Below, piece by piece: positions 48,343 through 56,635 of a DNA stretch of 64,000 nt (the first letter of the stretch is position 1; the number at the start of each line of letters is the position of its first letter). Under the pieces are notes generated by a model that made no database searches, was not told the DNA's origin, and was given only the letters and a program-made list of their open reading frames with translations. The translations under genes were made by a program, and so were the position numbers. The DNA is taken from contig NZ_BMXI01000001.1 in the NCBI RefSeq assembly GCF_014651675.1, positions 313,968 to 377,967 of the forward strand, read 5' to 3'. The DNA comes from Roseibacillus persicicus. Its GTDB lineage: Bacteria; Verrucomicrobiota; Verrucomicrobiia; Verrucomicrobiales; Akkermansiaceae.

Positions 48343-48885
48343 ATGGAAGCCACCCAACTGCACACCGACATCCTGGACGGGCTAAAACTCGCCTATGGGA
48401 TGAAAGCTGAATCCGCCATCAATCTGATGGCGGCTTCCGTTAATCTGGACGGTTTGCGAGCCTCGACTCTCCGCGAAATGTTGAAGAGTGAGTCTGAAAT
48501 TGAACTCCACCAATCTTCCAAACTCGCCTCCCGAATCAAAGTCCTTGGAGGGTCTGTGCCCGGTAGCATGCAAATGGAGCACAAGCAGCGCTACCTTCAG
48601 CCCTCACCTGACTCCGCCGATATCGTCAGCATCATTCGGGGGGTCATCCGGGCAAAAGAGGCGGCTATCATTCACTATCGCCGGATGGTCGACCTAACCG
48701 ACGGCTCGGACCTCGCTACAGCCGCGCTCATGACTGAGCTCTTGGCTACCGAGGAAGAGCGCCGCCGCGAATACGCCGGTTTCCTTCTGGCCCTGCAGCA
48801 CGACATCCCACCAAACGAAGTTCCAAACGCCGATGTCGTCATGCCGCAAACGGTCTCCCACTCAATCTCCAACAACAAGCTATGA
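48343..48885 (+). CDS. Ferritin-like (four-helix) domain protein, 180 aa
   Basis: A helical 180-residue protein, probably of the ferritin-like superfamily. Helix 1 reads DILDGLKLAYGMKAESAINL and helix 2 has REMLKSESEIELHQSSKLAS with an E...H spacing. Helix 3 has IIRGVIRAKEAAIIHYRRMV with E and H, and helix 4 LLATEEERRREYAGFLLALQ has E and E. The carboxylate/histidine pattern could hold a di-iron site. Members include bacterioferritins and stress proteins such as Dps-like or DUF892 proteins; the exact family is not fixed. The C-terminal tail is polar. Its stop overlaps the start of the next lipoprotein gene (ATGA). Confidence 0.7.
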   Translation: MEATQLHTDILDGLKLAYGMKAESAINLMAASVNLDGLRASTLREMLKSESEIELHQSSKLASRIKVLGGSVPGSMQMEHKQRYLQPSPDSADIVSIIRGVIRAKEAAIIHYRRMVDLTDGSDLATAALMTELLATEEERRREYAGFLLALQHDIPPNEVPNADVVMPQTVSHSISNNKL

Positions 48886-49040
48886 AAATGAAACCAACTA
48901 AATTGACTCTATTGCCATTCGTTGCCTTCCCACTGCTCTTCGCGTCGTGCGAGGAAAAAACTGAAGCCGAAAAGGCCGGTGACGCCATCGAAGACGCGAG
49001 CGAAGAAGTAGGCGATGCCATCGAAGACGCAACAGACTAA
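48882..49040 (+). CDS. Small acidic lipoprotein, 52 aa
   Basis: Starts with ATG inside the last codons of the ferritin-like gene (4-base overlap, ATGA), so it is translationally coupled. The signal part is MKMKPTKLTLLPFVAFPLL, the lipobox FASC. The mature chain is almost only acidic and alanine residues with two DAIEDA(S/T) copies (AGDAIEDASEEVGDAIEDAT). Entericidin-like and other small envelope lipoproteins have a similar shape, but no specific family is claimed. It is followed by a glycine-zipper lipoprotein 20 bases downstream. Confidence 0.72.
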   Translation: MKMKPTKLTLLPFVAFPLLFASCEEKTEAEKAGDAIEDASEEVGDAIEDATD

Positions 49041-49059
49041 CAACCCAAAGAATACTATT

Positions 49060-49275
49060 ATGAAATACCTAATCCTGACCCTCTCAGCTTCCGGACTCTT
49101 CCTCACAAGCTGCTCAAACTACGATACCCAAGCTAAAAACGATGCTGCCACAGGTGCCTTGATTGGCGCCGGAGCCGGAGCGGTTCTCGGTGATAGCGAC
49201 AACCGTGCGGGTAATGCCGCCCTCGGCGCTGCACTGGGCGGTGCGGCAGGCTACGCGGTCGGAGCCAATCGATAG
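49060..49275 (+). CDS. Glycine-zipper lipoprotein, 71 aa
   Basis: Lipoprotein signal MKYLILTLSASGLFLTSC, then a short polar stretch and a glycine-zipper region (GALIGAGAGAVLGD, then NAALGAALGGAAGYAVGANR) of the YMGG/OmpA-like Gly-zipper type. These motifs make tightly packed membrane-inserting helix pairs, and members are envelope stress or biofilm proteins in many Gram-negative bacteria. It is the third gene of the ferritin-like/lipoprotein set and is followed by a terminator. Confidence 0.82.
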   Translation: MKYLILTLSASGLFLTSCSNYDTQAKNDAATGALIGAGAGAVLGDSDNRAGNAALGAALGGAAGYAVGANR

Positions 49276-49298
49276 CTTTCCAACCCAACCCACCCCCC

Positions 49299-49336
49299 TA
49301 AAGGGCTATTCTCCAGCGAGGAGGATAGCCCTTTTC
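49299..49336 (+). terminator. Rho-independent terminator after the lipoprotein set
   Basis: A stem of AAGGGCTAT with CTCC (49301-49313) pairs with GGAGGATAGCCCTT (about 49319-49333) around a short loop, followed by TTT. It separates the lipoprotein set from the two-component genes. Confidence 0.8.
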
Positions 49337-49368
49337 CTCATTTTTCCTCCCAAGTTCTCCATTGCAAA

Positions 49369-49393
49369 ATGCAATTCCGTGTTAGAATTGCAT
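49369..49393. promoter_or_regulatory. Perfect 9-7-9 inverted repeat upstream of the AlgB-like gene
   Basis: ATGCAATTC (49369-49377), seven bases, GAATTGCAT (49385-49393). It lies ~90 bases before the response-regulator start and is flanked by further TGCA-rich half-sites. It probably is an operator or a start-proximal promoter element; the binding protein is unknown. Confidence 0.6.
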
Positions 49394-49482
49394 AATGCTT
49401 TTTGCACGAATCCGAGCGATTAAGGCGCGCAAAGCCTGATAAAACGGGACGGCACACGGAGAGCTAAGTCATTGTGACCCAT

Positions 49483-50862
49483 ATGGACATTCTCATAATA
49501 GACGACGAAAAGTCGATTCGCTCCGCGACTACCATTGCAGTCGAAGCTGAAGGACATTATGCCGAGACGGCTGACAGCGCGCGCATCGCTGAGATGAAGC
49601 TTAAGGAAGGCGATTTCAACCTCGTCTTTCTCGATCTCCGCCTGGGAGAAGACAATGGGATGGACCTCCTCCGGGACATCGCAAAGCACCAGCCCGACCT
49701 CCCGGTAGTCATCTTCACCGCCCATGCGTCCATCGAGACTGCGGTGGAAGCCACCCGCGAAGGCGCGTTCGATTATTTGGAGAAACCTTTCACTCCCGAT
49801 CAATTGCGAGCGATTCTGCTCAAGGCAGAGAAAGCCAGTCGCACTCGAAAGAAGATCGTCAAACTCGAGAACGAAGTTCAGGAGCTCCAGACCCAAGTTT
49901 CGACCCAAGCCCCCCCTTCGACTTTTGAATCCCAGGAACCAGCGATGCAGGAATCGCTCAGCACCCTCTTCCGCGCCGCCGCGACCCCGGCCTCCATTCT
50001 TATTCTCGGGGAAAGCGGAACCGGCAAAAGCGTCATCTCAAAGGCCGTTCACGAACAGAGCCACCTCGCACAAAACCCCTTCGTAACGGTGAGTTGCCCC
50101 AGCCTTTCCAAGGAGCTGCTCGAGAGCGAGCTCTTCGGTCATGTCAAAGGCTCCTTCACTGGCGCGGTGAAAGACAAGTGGGGCAAGGTTCACGCGGCCG
50201 ATGGAGGAACCCTCTTTCTGGATGAGATTGGCGAACTCCCACTCGAAATTCAACCCAAGCTGCTTCGTCTCTTACAGGAAAAGGAATATGAGCGACTGGG
50301 AGAAAATAAGACCCGCCAGAGCAACGTCCGAATCATTGCCGCCACCAACCGAAATCTGGCAGAGATGGTTGAAGAAGGTTCCTTCCGCGAAGATCTCTTC
50401 TACCGTCTCAATGTCATCACCGTCGAGCTCCCTGCCCTTCGCCAGCGCCCGGCCGACCTTCTTCTTTTCGCCAACAACTACCTCTCCTTTTTCGGGAAAC
50501 AGGTGGGCCGGGACAATCTGCAATACTCGAAAGAAGCGCTCGCCGCGTTAAGAAGTTATCCTTGGCCCGGCAACTTGCGGGAGCTTCGCAACTCCATCGA
50601 GCGGGCTGCCATCCTGGCCCAAGGGTCCGAAGTTGAAGCCGCCGACCTGCCGTCGACGAACTCCTTAAATGCTCTCGGCACCCCCGGCACCAACAGTCTT
50701 CCTTCCATTTCCCCCGGTAGTCGGGTAACCATCGCCGAGCTGGAAGAAGAGCACATCCGGCGAGTAGTCGAAACCAGCAGCAGCCTGCAAGAGGCAGCCG
50801 AGATTCTGGGCATCGACAACGCTACTCTTTATCGCAAAAGGAAGAAAATGAACCTGGAATGA
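49483..50862 (+). CDS. NtrC/AlgB-family sigma-54-dependent response regulator
   Basis: A 459-residue regulator. Its receiver domain has D51 as phospho-acceptor (FLDLRLG), with IIDDE at the start and K101. An AAA+ sigma-54 activator domain (about 150-375) has Walker A GESGTGKS (176-183), Walker B GGTLFLDEIGELP and the sigma-54 contact loop GSFTGA (223-228) in place of the usual GAFTGA. A Fis-type HTH closes the protein (LQEAAEILGIDNATLYRKRK). The gene is directly followed by its likely kinase, overlapping by four bases, the order seen for AlgB/KinB in Pseudomonas. It probably drives sigma-54 promoters of envelope genes. ATG 49483 is used; GTG 49474 is possible. Confidence 0.92.
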   Translation: MDILIIDDEKSIRSATTIAVEAEGHYAETADSARIAEMKLKEGDFNLVFLDLRLGEDNGMDLLRDIAKHQPDLPVVIFTAHASIETAVEATREGAFDYLEKPFTPDQLRAILLKAEKASRTRKKIVKLENEVQELQTQVSTQAPPSTFESQEPAMQESLSTLFRAAATPASILILGESGTGKSVISKAVHEQSHLAQNPFVTVSCPSLSKELLESELFGHVKGSFTGAVKDKWGKVHAADGGTLFLDEIGELPLEIQPKLLRLLQEKEYERLGENKTRQSNVRIIAATNRNLAEMVEEGSFREDLFYRLNVITVELPALRQRPADLLLFANNYLSFFGKQVGRDNLQYSKEALAALRSYPWPGNLRELRNSIERAAILAQGSEVEAADLPSTNSLNALGTPGTNSLPSISPGSRVTIAELEEEHIRRVVETSSSLQEAAEILGIDNATLYRKRKKMNLE

Positions 50863-52673
50863 AACGCAAAATTCTCTTTGGCATCGCCATCTTTCTCCTT
50901 CTGCTGTTTGGCACCGGCTTGAGTGCCATGTGGCTCCTCAATCAGACCAGCCGAACTTACTCGGAAACCCACCGCATGTTTCACCAACATGTCTCTCACC
51001 TCAATTCCCTACGATTCGAGACCTCGGCCATCAACACCCACTACCTGCCCGACATGTTTTCGGCGGATGACCCCCTCCCCCGGATCAAGCCTTCGGAGCT
51101 GTTCGACAACAGCTTCGCCAATATGAGGGAATCGATTTGGGCCCTTGCGGAAAGTAACTATCACGAAAACAGCCCAAGCTTCGAGCGTTTGGCGGCAGCC
51201 GTGGACGCTTATGGCTCCCGTTACACGCAGCTCTTTCAGGAGCTGCCCAATACCCGTGAAGGCCGGAATGTGGCCTTGAGCGAAATCGGGCTGCTCACCC
51301 AGCAGGTCTCTCAGCTCACCTCCGAAGAGAGCGATTTTCTCGGCAGACAGGTCGAAGAAGACAACCAGATGCTCCGCCGCAGCACACTGCAGAGCAACAC
51401 CCTAATCGGCTTTCTCCTCCTCTCCGGGGTCTCCGCATCCATCGTCATCTTCTTCCAAGGCAATCGCCTCATGGTTGATCCCCTGGTCAATCTAACAGAT
51501 TCTGTGAAAGAGATTCAAAGAGGCAACTTCGAGCTCACCCTTCCTGTTAGAAACTCGACCGACGAGATCGCACAGTTGATCCCCGCCTTCAATGACATGG
51601 CTTCGGAACTTCGCCTGATGCGCCGGACCACGGACGAAAAACTTCTCAAGTCCGACCAACAAAGCCGGACTATTCTCGCCAACTTCCCCCATCCCATTGT
51701 TCTGCTCAGCAACGAGGGAACAATTGAAAAGATGAATCCCAGCGCGGAGGAGCTCTTCGAGCAAATGGGCATTCTCGGCGCCCTCCCCCGCAATATCAGC
51801 GAACGCGTCAACGAGGCAATCTCGTCGAACAAGGAGCTCTTGGTCGAGCGCCTCGACGAGGCTCTCCTCCTCCGCGTTGATGAGAGTGAGCACTTTTACC
51901 TCCCCCGCATTTTCCGTCTCTCCGACAACATGGAGACCACCGGGGGCTGGGCTCTTCTGCTCATCAACGTCACCCGCTTGCGCTTCTTCGACGACATGAA
52001 GTCGAATCTCATTTCGACTGTCAGCCATGAGATCAAGACTCCACTTACCGGAATCCGCATGGTGCTTCTTCTCCTGCTGGAAAAGAAAGTTGGCGAGCTC
52101 AACGAGCTACAGGAGGAAATGCTGACCTCTGCCCAAAATGATTGCGAGCGTCTGTTAGAAACTTTGCGAAATTTATTGGAAATGTCGCGTATGGATAGTG
52201 GAGCCAGTTCCTTGAACTGCGAAGAGATCGCTCCTCTGGAATTGGTGGAACCCATTGTCAGCAACTTTGCTCCTCTAGCAGAAGAGAAAGACTTGAACTT
52301 GAAAATTGAAATCCCTGACGAGACCCCCAATATCCTGGTCGACAGAATTCGCATTTCAGAAGTCTTGAACAACTTTTTGTCCAACGCCATCAAACACAGC
52401 CCACAGGGTGGGACCATCACGGTGACCGCTCGTCCCGTTAAATCAGATTACGTCCGCATCGGCGTCTACGACGAGGGTGAAGGTGTCCCCGAAGAGGCTA
52501 AGCCTCACATCTTTGAAAGATTTTACCGCGCGCCAGGCCAAAACAATGTCGAAGGCATTGGCTTGGGGCTTTCCATCGCCAGGGAGATCGTCTCCGCACA
52601 CGAGGGACGCATCGGTTACCTCCGGACCTCGGAAGACCGCACGCTTTTCTACTGCAACCTCCCCAGAATCTAA
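50859..52673 (+). CDS. Membrane sensor histidine kinase (KinB/NtrB-like) with HAMP and PAS domains
   Basis: The 604-residue kinase has TM1 at ~5-27 (ILFGIAIFLLLLFGTG), a periplasmic sensor region of ~150 residues and TM2 at ~183-205. HAMP follows (DPLVNLTDSVKEIQRGNFE), a PAS-like domain (ILANFPHPIVLLSNEGTIEK), HisKA with H390 (TVSHEIKTPLTGIR) and HATPase_c with N (NNFLSNAIKHS), DEGEGV and GIGLGLSI boxes. Its start overlaps the response regulator gene by four bases (ATGA), so the partner is clear. The sensor domain has no recognised ligand pocket; it is mainly helical. The signal sensed is unknown. The extra response-regulator gene follows after 18 bases. Confidence 0.92.
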   Translation: MKRKILFGIAIFLLLLFGTGLSAMWLLNQTSRTYSETHRMFHQHVSHLNSLRFETSAINTHYLPDMFSADDPLPRIKPSELFDNSFANMRESIWALAESNYHENSPSFERLAAAVDAYGSRYTQLFQELPNTREGRNVALSEIGLLTQQVSQLTSEESDFLGRQVEEDNQMLRRSTLQSNTLIGFLLLSGVSASIVIFFQGNRLMVDPLVNLTDSVKEIQRGNFELTLPVRNSTDEIAQLIPAFNDMASELRLMRRTTDEKLLKSDQQSRTILANFPHPIVLLSNEGTIEKMNPSAEELFEQMGILGALPRNISERVNEAISSNKELLVERLDEALLLRVDESEHFYLPRIFRLSDNMETTGGWALLLINVTRLRFFDDMKSNLISTVSHEIKTPLTGIRMVLLLLLEKKVGELNELQEEMLTSAQNDCERLLETLRNLLEMSRMDSGASSLNCEEIAPLELVEPIVSNFAPLAEEKDLNLKIEIPDETPNILVDRIRISEVLNNFLSNAIKHSPQGGTITVTARPVKSDYVRIGVYDEGEGVPEEAKPHIFERFYRAPGQNNVEGIGLGLSIAREIVSAHEGRIGYLRTSEDRTLFYCNLPRI

Positions 52674-52691
52674 CCCCCCAAAAACTCAACC

Positions 52692-53285
52692 ATGAAACAA
52701 TCTCCCCGCATACTGGTCGTGGACGACGAGCCGACTCTACGTCTGGGTTTCAGCTTGGCTCTCAGGACCGAGCAATACGATGTCTCCGCGGCATCCAATG
52801 GTCGGGAAGCACTCGATAAGATTTCCAAGGAAGATTTCGACCTCACGGTTCTCGACCTCCGCATGCCAGAGCTGGACGGCCTTTCGACTCTCAACAGTCT
52901 TCGCCAGAATGGTGACGATATTCCGGTTATTCTTTGCAGTGCCCACATCAACGCCTCCACGGCGGTGCAGGCTCTCGAGCAACACTGCTTCGACTTCTTG
53001 TGCAAGCCAGTGAGACCGTCGGACCTCCGTGATGGAGTCAGCCGGGTACTTAATACCCAACCTGAAAAACCCTTTGAGCAAGTCCTCTATCAACTGCGCA
53101 AGGGCAACTACGGTGTAGCCTTGGATATTCTCGAAGGCAGCGACATCCTGAGCCCCAATCGCCTGGGCTTTTGGACCAAGATCATCGCCGACCTGAAAAA
53201 CAACCGGCCTCTGGAAGCGAGCAGGTATGTTGAGGAGTATGGCCAGGACCTCGTACGCTTGCTGACTGTCGAGGAACATTGTTAG
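52692..53285 (+). CDS. Response regulator with unusual short C-terminal domain
   Basis: A 197-residue protein with a normal receiver domain (D11-D12 at VVDDE, phospho-acceptor D55 in VLDLRMPELDG, and K at CKPV). The C-terminal ~75 residues (from about 120) are helical (QVLYQLRKGNYGVALDILEG, FWTKIIADLKNNRPLEASRY) and match no DNA-binding, GGDEF or enzyme output known to me. TPR-like helices are possible. It may act by protein-protein contact, for example on the kinase or on the AlgB-like protein. It is the third gene of the operon and ends at a strong terminator. Confidence 0.85.
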   Translation: MKQSPRILVVDDEPTLRLGFSLALRTEQYDVSAASNGREALDKISKEDFDLTVLDLRMPELDGLSTLNSLRQNGDDIPVILCSAHINASTAVQALEQHCFDFLCKPVRPSDLRDGVSRVLNTQPEKPFEQVLYQLRKGNYGVALDILEGSDILSPNRLGFWTKIIADLKNNRPLEASRYVEEYGQDLVRLLTVEEHC

Positions 53286-53332
53286 TTGAGACACGCGAAA
53301 ACAAACTCCATCCCGCTGTTCGCTGAACAACG

Positions 53333-53361
53333 AAAAAAGCCCGCTCGAAAGCGGGCTTTTT
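53333..53361. terminator. Bidirectional rho-independent terminator
   Basis: AAAAAAGCCCGC (53333-53344) pairs with GCGGGCTTTTT (53351-53361) around a TCGAAA loop. Poly-A and poly-T on the two sides suit both the two-component operon and the convergent Pmp3 gene. Confidence 0.92.
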
Positions 53362-53387
53362 CAGTATTTGAGGACTGTCCTTCGAAC

Positions 53388-53579
53388 TTATTTCTTAAGA
53401 ATCACCCAAAGGGCGTGAATGATACCTGGGATGTATCCCGCGATGGTCAACACAATGTTCAACCAGAAATGCAATCCCAACCCCACCTGGAAGAAGACTC
53501 CCAGTGGAGGCAAGAGGATGGCGAGAATGATTCGGATTACGTCCTTTGGACCTTCTGCGGTATTTGTTGATGCACTCAT
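53388..53579 (-). CDS. YqaE/Pmp3 family membrane protein
   Basis: A 63-residue protein of the Pmp3/YqaE family, found in bacteria, plants and fungi and often induced by salt or cold. Hallmarks are a first TM helix (IRIILAILLPPLGVFFQVGL) with the LPPLGVF core, a second helix (WLNIVLTIAGYIPGIIHALW) with GYIPGIIHA, and a short cytosolic N-terminus. The family acts on membrane potential or ion leak. It is the first of a run of minus-strand stress-type genes and is convergent with the two-component operon. Confidence 0.92.
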   Translation of the reverse strand: MSASTNTAEGPKDVIRIILAILLPPLGVFFQVGLGLHFWLNIVLTIAGYIPGIIHALWVILKK

Positions 53580-53621
53580 ATTGTTTTTCTATTTTTAAAG
53601 TTTGGTTTCAGATTAGGGACT

Positions 53622-54146
53622 CTATCCCACGGCGACGATTTGAAGGGTTTTGAGATTGCGGAGTTCTTCCCGCAACTGGTCTCGCTGCCGCTCAACTGTC
53701 GCGACCACGTCTGTCGGCAACTGGAACGAAGAAAGAGCTTCCTCATAGTCATTGATGGCGGCCTCCTCCCCGCGTTCACATTCATCTAACAGGCCGGTTT
53801 CATCCCCGGAGAATTTGGAAACCACCGCCATCCAGGTCTGGTGCAATTTTCCCGTAATGCTGCTGCCATCGTCTGGCTCGATTCCCCTCTGACGGAGATG
53901 TCCCTCGAGCTCGAGCGCGAACTGCTCCCGCTGCTCGGCGTTTGCCACAAAGAAGAGAGTCAACTCTGGATTGTCGGTCAAAATCGCCGCGTGCTTGTAG
54001 CCTTCAATGGCGTCCATCGCGCGGGTGTAGAGTTGCTGGAGGTAGTCGGTAATTTGCTCCTCCGGGTTGGGTTCGCGAGCAATTGCTGGTCCGGCTCCCA
54101 TAGGAGGAATAACGAGGTGTGATTGGTTGTCTGGTCTCATGTTCAT
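53622..54146 (-). CDS. PA2169-like (DUF2383) four-helix-bundle protein
   Basis: The 174-residue protein has the pattern of the PA2169 family of ferritin-like four-helix proteins: helix 1 YLQQLYTRAMDAIEGYKHAA, helix 2 LFFVANAEQREQFALELEGH with RQRGIEPDDGSSI, and helix 3 WMAVVSKFSGD leading to LLDECERGEEAAINDYEEAL. Helix 4 ends in VERQRDQLREELRNLK. Glutamates and histidines of the bundle may hold metal. Family members are stress-linked with no firm biochemistry. The N-terminal ~28 residues are polar and proline-containing. It is transcribed with the Pmp3 gene, 42 bases apart. Confidence 0.8.
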   Translation of the reverse strand: MNMRPDNQSHLVIPPMGAGPAIAREPNPEEQITDYLQQLYTRAMDAIEGYKHAAILTDNPELTLFFVANAEQREQFALELEGHLRQRGIEPDDGSSITGKLHQTWMAVVSKFSGDETGLLDECERGEEAAINDYEEALSSFQLPTDVVATVERQRDQLREELRNLKTLQIVAVG

Positions 54147-54291
54147 AGTCCTCTCTTCTTTTGCAGCTCTCTTGCCACCTCGAACGAATTACTGAAAACC
54201 AGCGACTTACAAATGAATGAGACCGCTCTCATTGAGCAATGCGATGCAATCTGCTCGGTCGCTCCCGTCCCTTCCATGCAAAAAGACACTC

Positions 54292-55587
54292 TTAGGAAGC
54301 CAGACTCTCTTCCAACCTAACAAAAGCGAGGTCACGCCGGTCGCGCAGGTTCTGCCTATCGCTCTCCAGCCAGTCTTCTTTGCTGACCGCCTCATCCAGC
54401 CAAGTGACATGCTGCTTCAAGACCTTGGCAAATTCTGGATGAAGTTCCCGCTCGGCCAAGCGCACAAAGCTTTCCATGAGGGCAATGGACACGGTGGGAA
54501 TTTCCGCCCCAAACTGTCGAAGGGGATGATAGGCCGTCCCAAGCAATCCCTCGACATCCGTTACCGGCAATTTCACCCGAAGACACTCCTCGTCATCATA
54601 CCACTTTCCTGATGGCAGGGACACATTGCTGACCCGTGCCAGTGCCCCTCCGACTCTGGCGATTACGTTGATTGCGGTCTCTGGATCATTGATTCCCGGC
54701 GAAAGGGCCTTGGTCGCGATTTCCACCAGCTGGCGCAAGGCATACTCGACATCCTGTTGAGCGGTTCGTTCGGGACCCAAGCTGTAGGCGTTTCGAATCT
54801 TTTCTCCCAGCTCCTCCCGATCCGTCCCCCCCCGCACCACGGCGAGGACATCCCCTGCCGCCACGAACTGACCGGCCCGGCGCAACAAGTCGACTTCCGC
54901 CTCATGCTTCGCCGCCTGTGGCACCAGCCCCCGGATCTCAATCCTCTGAACGAAGCCCTCTTCTTCCGAGGTGACTCTCACTTCGGGTCTGTTCTCCTCC
55001 CGCGATGAGGAATTGGATGAGGGGGGACTCTTGGCTCCGAATTCCAAGAATCCACCAAGTGCCTTGCTCAGATTCCGCGTGACCTCATCGACCACGAAAG
55101 GAACCTGAATGAACCGCGCCACCATATGAAGAAAGCCAAGTAGAATTCCGAAGGAAGCCAGGCCACCACCCAAGCCAATCCAAACCGTGAGGTCGGGAAC
55201 TTCCTTTCCCATCGAAAGCGCTGATGCGACGATCAGCTGATAGGAAAAAGCTCCCACGAAGGCCCCGATGGCGACCTTCGTCCCGGTCTTGTTCAAAAAG
55301 TTGGTGAGCAAGCGCGGCCCCAACTGGGACGAAGCTGAAGAGAGAACCACCATGGTGATGGAAAAAACCACTCCCACCACGGTGATCAACGCTCCCGCCA
55401 GGCTGGTCAAAACCGAAACCGCCAAAGACGGTTCGAAGACAATGCGGGAGCCTCGCGGAAGAGGCTGGTGGCCTAACATTCCGGCGAAAAAGAGTCCCAC
55501 GAACAAGCCGATGAAGGTAAGAAGACCGGGGATGAACCACAGACCAGACCAAAGGTTGTAGACCACCTGTCGAGCGTCCTGTTTCAT
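54292..55587 (-). CDS. DUF2254 multi-pass membrane protein
   Basis: A 431-residue protein of the DUF2254 family. The N-terminal half has four TM helices (LWFIPGLLTFIGLFVGLFFA, SVLTSLAGALITVVGVVFSI, GAFVGAFSYQLIVASALS, IGLGGGLASFGILLGFLHMV) with the signature TMVVLSSASSQLGPRLL and a later FIQVPFVVDEVTR. The C-terminal ~230 residues are soluble with RIEIRGLVPQAAKH and a region RTAQQDVEYALRQLVEIATK ALSPGINDPETA that the family shares. It is likely an inner-membrane protein with a cytosolic domain. Its start overlaps the stop of the MscS gene by four bases, so the two are coupled and may act together in osmotic control. The family has no proven function. Confidence 0.88.
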   Translation of the reverse strand: MKQDARQVVYNLWSGLWFIPGLLTFIGLFVGLFFAGMLGHQPLPRGSRIVFEPSLAVSVLTSLAGALITVVGVVFSITMVVLSSASSQLGPRLLTNFLNKTGTKVAIGAFVGAFSYQLIVASALSMGKEVPDLTVWIGLGGGLASFGILLGFLHMVARFIQVPFVVDEVTRNLSKALGGFLEFGAKSPPSSNSSSREENRPEVRVTSEEEGFVQRIEIRGLVPQAAKHEAEVDLLRRAGQFVAAGDVLAVVRGGTDREELGEKIRNAYSLGPERTAQQDVEYALRQLVEIATKALSPGINDPETAINVIARVGGALARVSNVSLPSGKWYDDEECLRVKLPVTDVEGLLGTAYHPLRQFGAEIPTVSIALMESFVRLAERELHPEFAKVLKQHVTWLDEAVSKEDWLESDRQNLRDRRDLAFVRLEESLAS

Positions 55588-56483
55588 GACGCCGTTCTAC
55601 TGGCTTCTTCGCGGGATAACACAGTCGACAAGGGCTCATCGAAAGTAAGAGTTCGATAGGGAAATGGAATCTCGATGCCGGCCTCGTCCAGCGCCTTCTT
55701 GATCGCGATGGCAACCTCCGACCGGCTTCTTCTCATCTCATAAGGCCTGGAATGGGTCCAGTAGATCACATCAATGTCCATGCTGCTCGAACCAAAACCG
55801 CTGACGAACACATCATGCGGTTTCTCCGTTCGCACCGACCCGCACTTCTCCAAGGTCTCTTTAATCACTTCAACCGCGGCACCCAGGTCTTCTTTATAAG
55901 CCACTCCGGTTTTCACCACGGTACGGCGGAAGTCTTGGTCGGTCAGCACATTCAGCGGATTTTCAATGAGTTGGGAATTCGGCACAATCACCAGCTCCCC
56001 TTCCGTGCTGCGCACAGTCGTCATGCGAAGACGGGTGTCGATGACCTTCCCCCTCACCCCGTCGACCTCGATGATATCTCCGGGCTCAAAAGGAAAGCGC
56101 CAGAGCAAGAGAATGCCGGCGAAGAAGTTCTGAAAAATATCTTTGAAGGCCAAGCCCACCGCCACCGAAGCCAAGCCAGCGGCACCAAGAGCCTTGCTCG
56201 GGGTCAACCCCGGAAACAGGATTGTTGCAGCCGCCACCAGACCCACGGTCCAGAGAATCGTCTTTCCAAAAGTGAGCACCAGATCCCGCAACGATGGTCG
56301 CAGTTCAAAACGCTTTAAAAACTTCCGGGCCAGCCGACTATAGACCCACACCAGAGCGGCCACAAAGAGTAGCACCAGCGCGCTTGCGACAAAGTTGGGA
56401 AGGTGCGCTACCGCAGCCTTAAGTGATTCGCGGATTGATCCTTCCAGAATCTGATAAGTCTTGTCGAGAGAGAGAAACATCAA
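55584..56483 (-). CDS. MscS-type mechanosensitive ion channel
   Basis: A 299-residue small-conductance mechanosensitive channel. Three TM segments lead to the pore helix (ALGAAGLASVAVGLAFKDI, then FQNFFAGILLLW) with the glycine/alanine packing of MscS. The beta-domain follows (FPFEPGDIIEVDGVRGKVID, LVIVPNSQLIENPL), then an alpha/beta C-terminal domain (FRRTVVKTGVAYKEDL, MDIDVIYWTH). Such channels release solutes on osmotic downshock. This protein is about the size of E. coli MscS (286 aa). It is coupled to the downstream DUF2254 gene by a 4-base ATGA overlap and fits the stress-type island around it. Confidence 0.92.
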   Translation of the reverse strand: MMFLSLDKTYQILEGSIRESLKAAVAHLPNFVASALVLLFVAALVWVYSRLARKFLKRFELRPSLRDLVLTFGKTILWTVGLVAAATILFPGLTPSKALGAAGLASVAVGLAFKDIFQNFFAGILLLWRFPFEPGDIIEVDGVRGKVIDTRLRMTTVRSTEGELVIVPNSQLIENPLNVLTDQDFRRTVVKTGVAYKEDLGAAVEVIKETLEKCGSVRTEKPHDVFVSGFGSSSMDIDVIYWTHSRPYEMRRSRSEVAIAIKKALDEAGIEIPFPYRTLTFDEPLSTVLSREEASRTAS

Positions 56484-56635
56484 GACCCCCTAGCTCATCT
56501 TGATCCGACTGTTCCCCGATCGCTCTGAACCTTATGGCTATCGGCAGCTTTTCGGATTTCGCCAAAAAGAGCTAGGCGCGAAAATCGTGCGACTTGCACG
56601 AAACCTTGGTCCTGTCGTCATGCAAAAACCAACAG

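Noticed and set aside
48122-48385. 87-codon frame with several cysteines before the ferritin-like gene
   Set aside because: Overlaps the ferritin-like start out of frame, has no clear start site and low-complexity ending.
54216-54233. AATGAGA-CCGC-TCTCATT hairpin between the PA2169-like and DUF2254 genes
   Set aside because: A 7-bp stem without T-run on either strand; too weak to call a terminator.
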